The notes under the pieces are model-generated. The model was given only the letters and a program-made list of their open reading frames with translations. It did no database searches and was not told where the DNA came from. A DNA stretch of 64,000 nucleotides from Vanilla planifolia (Eukaryota; Streptophyta; Magnoliopsida; Asparagales; Orchidaceae). Shown here one piece after another: positions 59,285-64,000 of the stretch. The position numbers and the translations under genes were made by a program. Numbering within the stretch: position 1 is the stretch's first letter; every line of letters begins with the position of its first letter. The stretch covers positions 6,901,653 through 6,965,652 of the forward strand of contig CM043868.1 in NCBI GenBank assembly GCA_023846275.1. The letters are read 5' to 3'.

Positions 59285-60964
59285 AGTGGATGCATCCACC
59301 TTACTTTGTAATTATATAGGACTTAAAGAATAAGTTATAAAAAATGATAAGAAGTTTTTAGGGAATGGTACACCCAAAAGATAAAAGAGTTACTTATATA
59401 GTAATGGTATTGAAAGATGTTGCAAGTTGGTGTAGTTTCTTACAAAGAATTCACTTTTATGATAAATCTATTACAAAAGTATCCTATAAAGAATTTATTG
59501 AAAAATTTGAAAGATGGTTCATTCCTATGTCTATTTGAGTAAGAAAGTAAAAAAGAATTAAACTATCAAATGCAATAGGGAATGACTATCATGGAATATG
59601 AATGTAATTTTTTTATTAAAATGTTCCAAAACTTGTAACTGTAGAGGTATGGAGATGTTATATGTTTCATAGATGATTGAGGGATTTTATTATAGTAGCA
59701 TTGATGATAGTAAGGACCACCAATTACATTAAGTAGGCAGTGGATGCAAGAATTATAAAGATGGAGCAAAATAATATAGAAATAATGATAGAGATTGGAA
59801 AAAGGAAAGATGAAAATTAGAGTTTTAGAGGAGGATTAATAGGGAGAATTGGGATTAGAAATTGTAATAAATATTACAATTTTTTTGAAAGAGTTTATAG
59901 ATCAAGATTAGAAAAGACATTGAGATATCTTGTATGTGAAGAAATGAGACATATTGTTAGAGATTGTCAAAAAGTTATGAATTTGAGAATAACTAATGTA
60001 TCTTTAAGTATTAGTAGTTGAAGAGTACTTGGGGAAAAGGTGTAGGTTTTTCTTTAATATGAGGTGGTTCATATAAAGGAGGCACCATTACAAGAGAAGG
60101 TTTGGCTATAGTATGTTCTATCACTCAATGTAAGGCTTCTTAGACTACATATGTTATCATTAGTACATTACATTTATAGAGTTTTCTTATCACTTTTTTT
60201 ATTTCATTATGAAGCATCATAATCCTTAATTTCTGAATGCGTTTCAAGAAACTAAAATATTGAATTACAAACATTAAATGGTTAATTATTAGTTAAAAAA
60301 TTTAATGAATATCGTATAGAAAAATATATTGAGAAGAAAGAAATTAAAATAATAAAATTCTCTATGATACTGAATATTTATTAATAGTAGAATTTGGCTT
60401 TATATTGGGTCTGAATTGGTTAATTGATCATCAATTTAAAATAGATTGCCAAGATAAGAGAATGGAAATCTAAATAAATGATGTGAGCATTGTTTAGCAT
60501 GTATTGTGGATATGGATATGACATTTTCTCAACTGGTAATGGATATTGATAAGACATGTTGAACTAATTTTTAAAGCTACATATTGAATGGCACCATCAA
60601 AATTACAAGAGATAAAGATGCAAATTTAAGAATTGTTGGTCAAAAGATTTATTAGGCCTAGTGTACTACCTTGAGGAGCTCTTATATTATTCATGAAAAA
60701 AGAATGATGGTAATATGAGAGTGTGTATTTATAAAAGAAGTAATTAGATTAATATTATGAATAAATATCTTTTAGCTAAAATTGATGGTTGATTTGATCA
60801 CCTTAAAGTAATAATTCTATTTTCTAAAATTCATTTAAGATCTAGGTGGAATTAATTATGGATAAAGAAAGAAGATTTATTTAAATCAATTTTTTTAATG
60901 ACATATAACTATTATAGTTTTTAATATTGTCATTTGGATTAACAAATGGACTAGTCACATTTAT

Positions 60965-61027
<63 letters not shown>

Positions 61028-62872
61028 GAATTTGATTTTCTAGAAATACTTGGTATTCTATTTTACTCAAAGTTTGTAGAAGATCAATATATCCATATAC
61101 ATATGGTGTTGTAAATTCTGAGAAAAATCAATTATATGACAAATTGTTTAAATGTGAATTATGGCTATATAAAGTAGTATTCTTTGGTCATGTGGTTGTG
61201 CTAAAGGGATAGTAGTTGATCTTCAAAAGATTTTTATTATTAATAGATTGGCCAAGGCTTATATTTATAAAAAAATAAACTTTTTTGGGAGTGATAATTT
61301 ATTACAAAACATTTGCAATAGGATTCTTGAATATAGCATTTTTATTAACTAAACTGACTCAAAAACATTTAAATTTGATTAAGATTTAGATTATGAGAAT
61401 AGTTTTCAAATTTTGAAAGATAAATTGATTTTTAAATTAGCTCTAATGTTGTTGGAAGGCATAAAGGATTATCATGTCTATACTGATGTGTATTTATAAG
61501 ATTATATAAATGTGAAATAAGGAAGTTATTGATTATGAATTTAAATATTTAAGGAAACATAGAAGGAATTATCTTGTTCATAACTTGGAATTGGAAATAT
61601 TAGTATTTCCATTAAAATTAAGAGATATATTTAATTGTAAAGTCTTAAATAATAATTAGAGATTAAAATGAATTTTAAAATAGAAATAATTGTATTTGGG
61701 GCAAAGAATATGGTTAAAATTCATTAAACATTATAATTTGGAAATTACTTATCATCTAAAAAATGATAATACAATAAAAGATGGTTTAAGATAAAAAGTG
61801 AGTATAAATAGTATGTTATTTATAATGGAAGAAAAGTGTTGGTTTTACGATGAATATATTATAATTGAAATTAGTTGTTCAAGTAAATACAATATTGTCA
61901 TTTTATTTATCAGTAAGACTAGGTTGGCTAGAATCCATCAAAGAAGACTTAGCAAAATTTTACAATTGCAACAATAAATTAAAAATGTTAAAGAAAGTAA
62001 GAGATTCTAATTTAAAATTGGATCAGAGGGGAGTGTTGAGATTCTACGATAGGTTATGCATGTAATCAATAGAAGATTTAGCTAGAATCTATACAAATTG
62101 GATTGTTTGATTTCATGGAGTATGAAAGGAAAATATTTTTAATGGACACCCCAAGTTTACCATGTATTTCTAAAAAAGTATGCCCAAAACATTTGATACA
62201 AATTTAAAATTCAATATAACTTTTTGTCCACAAATAGATGGTAAAACTCTATATATTAGGCTTAAGTTGTGATTGGGTGACCAATCACATGTATGTTTGA
62301 ATGAAAGAAATGAAATAACTATAATGGGTCCTAAACTTGTTAAAGAAGTGGCAAAAAAGATAATAAATATTCAAGATAGATTAAGAACTATCTTGGATAG
62401 ACAAACACACTATATTGATGAAAAGAATATACCTATTAAATTTTAGGAAGGTGATCATGCAATAATTAAAGTTTAACCAAATATATAATAAGACTTGGAG
62501 GGTTAAAAACTAAAACTTAAGTTCATTGGTCCATTCCATATTTTAAAAAGAGTTGAACATGTGACAAATAAAATAATATTACCACCATAATCATGAGGAT
62601 ATCATTATGCATTGCATATTGCATTCTTGGGAAAATATATTTTTAATACTTCATGTGCTATATATTATGATACATAGGATATTGTGATTCAACCAGAGTT
62701 TTTGTATCTAAAGGTACCAATGTAGAGCTTGGATAAAAAAGATAGTACTAAAGAGTAAAAAATAATATTGATAGTTAAAGTCTTATGATAGAACAAAACT
62801 AAAACATAAGCTGAGAAGTTGAAGCAAACATGATAAAAAATACCAATAATTTTTGTAAACTTTTGGTAGATT
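59285..62872 (+). mobile_element. degenerate Ty3/gypsy element: gag, protease, RT, RNase H, integrase
   Basis: Gag is at about 59390-59540 (VMVLKDVASWCSFLQRIHFY, then FIEKFERWFIP). A zinc-knuckle remnant (RYLVCEEMRHIVRDC) follows near 59920. Pol RT starts near 60585 (YRMAPSKLQE, IRPSVLP-GALI) and continues near 60780 (LAKIDG-FDHLKV, LFSKIHLRSRW). The DD box near 61050 is changed (ILGILFYSKFVEDQ, where relatives have DDIL-YSK). RNase H is at about 61330-61800 (LLTKLTQKHLNLI, LEGIKDYHVYTD, RIWLKFIKHYNLEITYHLKN). Integrase covers the open frame 61865-62065 and the DTNLKFNITFCPQIDG block near 62190. The end follows at 62330-62760 (GPKLVKEVAKKIINIQDRL, KFIGPFHILKRVEHV, HYALHIAFLGKYIF). The order is that of Ty3/gypsy. 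Stops, frameshifts and a (TA)n insertion show it is inactive. Confidence 0.9.
60967..61025. repeat. (TA)~30 microsatellite inside gypsy RT
   Basis: An uninterrupted AT dinucleotide run of 59 nt. It separates TTTATGG (the TFM part of the RT block) from AATGAATTTGATTTTC, so it replaces or expands a short coding stretch. Confidence 0.95.
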
Positions 62873-63440
62873 ATAACATCCCAAAATTTTGATTTTTTAA
62901 TATATTATAGATATTAATATTAAATCAATATTATTATTAATATGGGTATTATAATAAAATAAGTTGGTTTTCTTAAATGCTGTATATATTGATTAAAATA
63001 TTCTTATATTAGGCATGTATTCAAAAGTGTTCCAAGTGTCAAATGAAGTCTAAACTTTTATTAGAGTTTACTATTAGAAATAGCTCTTCATGGGGAACTT
63101 AATGATGCCTTATTTATAATTTTTAGAGAATAATTAATTATAAATTTCAAAAAAATGGCACAAATGTCTTTTGTGAATTATTGAGGTAAAAATGATAATT
63201 TTACAAACAAAAGGTAACTAATATTTTAAGGATGAAGATAGAAGAGAATTTTAGCTAGGTGAGATTTTAACAACATAAAGAATGAACCACATTGTGGGGA
63301 TAAAATAATAAAAAGAAGAAACCACCAAAAACATGTGGGGAAAAGGAATGCAAAGGAATTTGTAATGTTAGGAACTATCATTATGGAAGTGAAAAAGTTG
63401 GAGAGGTGCATATTCAACAATTTAGGGTTTAAAAATTAGA
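62873..63440 (+). mobile_element. probable start of the 3' LTR of the gypsy relic
   Basis: Just after the integrase tail the sequence reads GATTATAACATCCCAAAA. TGTAACATCCC-like starts are common in plant Ty3/gypsy LTRs. Non-coding and AT-rich. The first bases are not clearly TG, and the matching 5' LTR was not identified. Confidence 0.4.
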
Positions 63441-63459
63441 TCTAATTACTAGCATGGGG

Positions 63460-64000
63460 CTACAACATTGATAGAGAAAGAGAGAAAAGAAGGCTTCAGG
63501 TGATTGAGGAACAAAGGAGTAAAGGGAGATAAAGAGATAGAGAGTGTGTGTGTGTGGTTTTGGTAGAGAGATAGAGATATATCATTGTTAAGAAAGACTA
63601 GAGAGGAGGTAAAGAGGTGTTATTGGGAAGAGGAGGATAAAGCCATTGGAAATGAGTTGCAAGGAGCGAATTACCATCAAGCGTGAGAAGAGAAGAGAGG
63701 AGAGATAAGCAACATAAGGTGAGTGGAATAAGAGAAGCACAAGGAGAATAAGAGAGAAGGGATGTTAGGAAAAAATAGAGTTATTGGGAGAGAGATGAAA
63801 ATAAGAAATAAAAAAGGACTAATAATGTGGGTTAAAAAAGGAGCAAAGAGAAAGAAAACATGAGAAATACAAGGTGAATCATGGAAAAAGTAAAAAAGAA
63901 AGCCATAAAAAGTAAAATGACAGAGTGAGAGAGATAGAAAAAAGAAAAAAAGGAATATAATGAGAAAATTTGGAAACAAATAAGTAAGAAAGAAAAGAAT
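63460..64000 (+). repeat. purine-rich (GA-rich) low-complexity tract
   Basis: About 540 bases of mainly A and G, with AGAGAAAGAGAGAAAAG, a short GTGTGTGTGTG run near 63543 and long GAGAGA stretches. It continues to the window edge. The 100-residue minus frame at 63677-63979 is the low-complexity complement (Phe/Leu/Ser-rich) and not a gene. It may lie within the gypsy LTR. Confidence 0.7.

Noticed and set aside
63677..63979. 100-residue minus-strand frame
   Set aside because: It is Phe/Leu/Ser-rich low complexity, the complement of the GA-rich tract.

Overview
This window looks like nuclear DNA from a flowering plant. It is very AT-rich and gene-poor, and most of it is old, decayed retrotransposon sequence. 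The single convincing intact gene sits near the left end: a 150-residue group S1 basic leucine-zipper transcription factor (bZIP11/bZIP2/bZIP44/bZIP53 type, 1589-2041, + strand). Its long intron-less leader carries the conserved sucrose-control upstream ORF (1294-1422, 42 codons). This peptide is found in angiosperm S1 bZIP leaders and, in Arabidopsis, represses translation of the main ORF when sucrose is high. Two further short uORFs (1260-1313 and 1419-1433) overlap it at either end. The bZIP C-terminus, ending FQYC, reminds me of monocot family members, but I cannot verify a clade from this window.

Layout: 1-2.3 kb holds the bZIP gene with TATA box, pyrimidine-rich leader, uORFs, a 26-bp duplication over the stop codon and an (AG)n tract. 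2.3-10.6 kb is AT-rich intergenic DNA with a threefold repeat (3.77-5.11 kb) and one LTR remnant (6.1-6.8 kb). 10.6-11.6 kb is a less AT-rich island without ORFs, which I cannot explain. 14.7-16.7 kb is a minus-strand Ty3/gypsy gag-protease-RT relic. 17-26.5 kb holds short tandem duplications and LTR-like pieces. 27.0-29.9 kb is a minus-strand LINE (L1-type) relic with endonuclease, reverse transcriptase and 3' domain. 29.9-33.6 kb holds a gypsy LTR family and a gag-protease-only gypsy element. 33.9-35.4 kb is a second LTR family. 35.5-37.5 kb and 42.9-45.7 kb are plus-strand Ty1/copia relics. 46.4-53.1 kb is a minus-strand copia relic with gag through RNase H and one LTR. 54.3-56.0 kb holds more copies of the two LTR families. 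59.3-62.9 kb is a plus-strand Ty3/gypsy relic, followed by its presumed LTR and a purine-rich tract to the end.

The mobile elements are all broken by stops and frameshifts, several have lost catalytic aspartates, and none looks able to move. I saw no tRNA or rRNA gene and no CRISPR array. I did not find an undescribed gene system. The most functional signal is the uORF-controlled bZIP gene. The most useful unexplained items are the ORF-less island at 10.6-11.6 kb, the shared-terminus LTR families, and the tandem duplications within and beside the retroelements.
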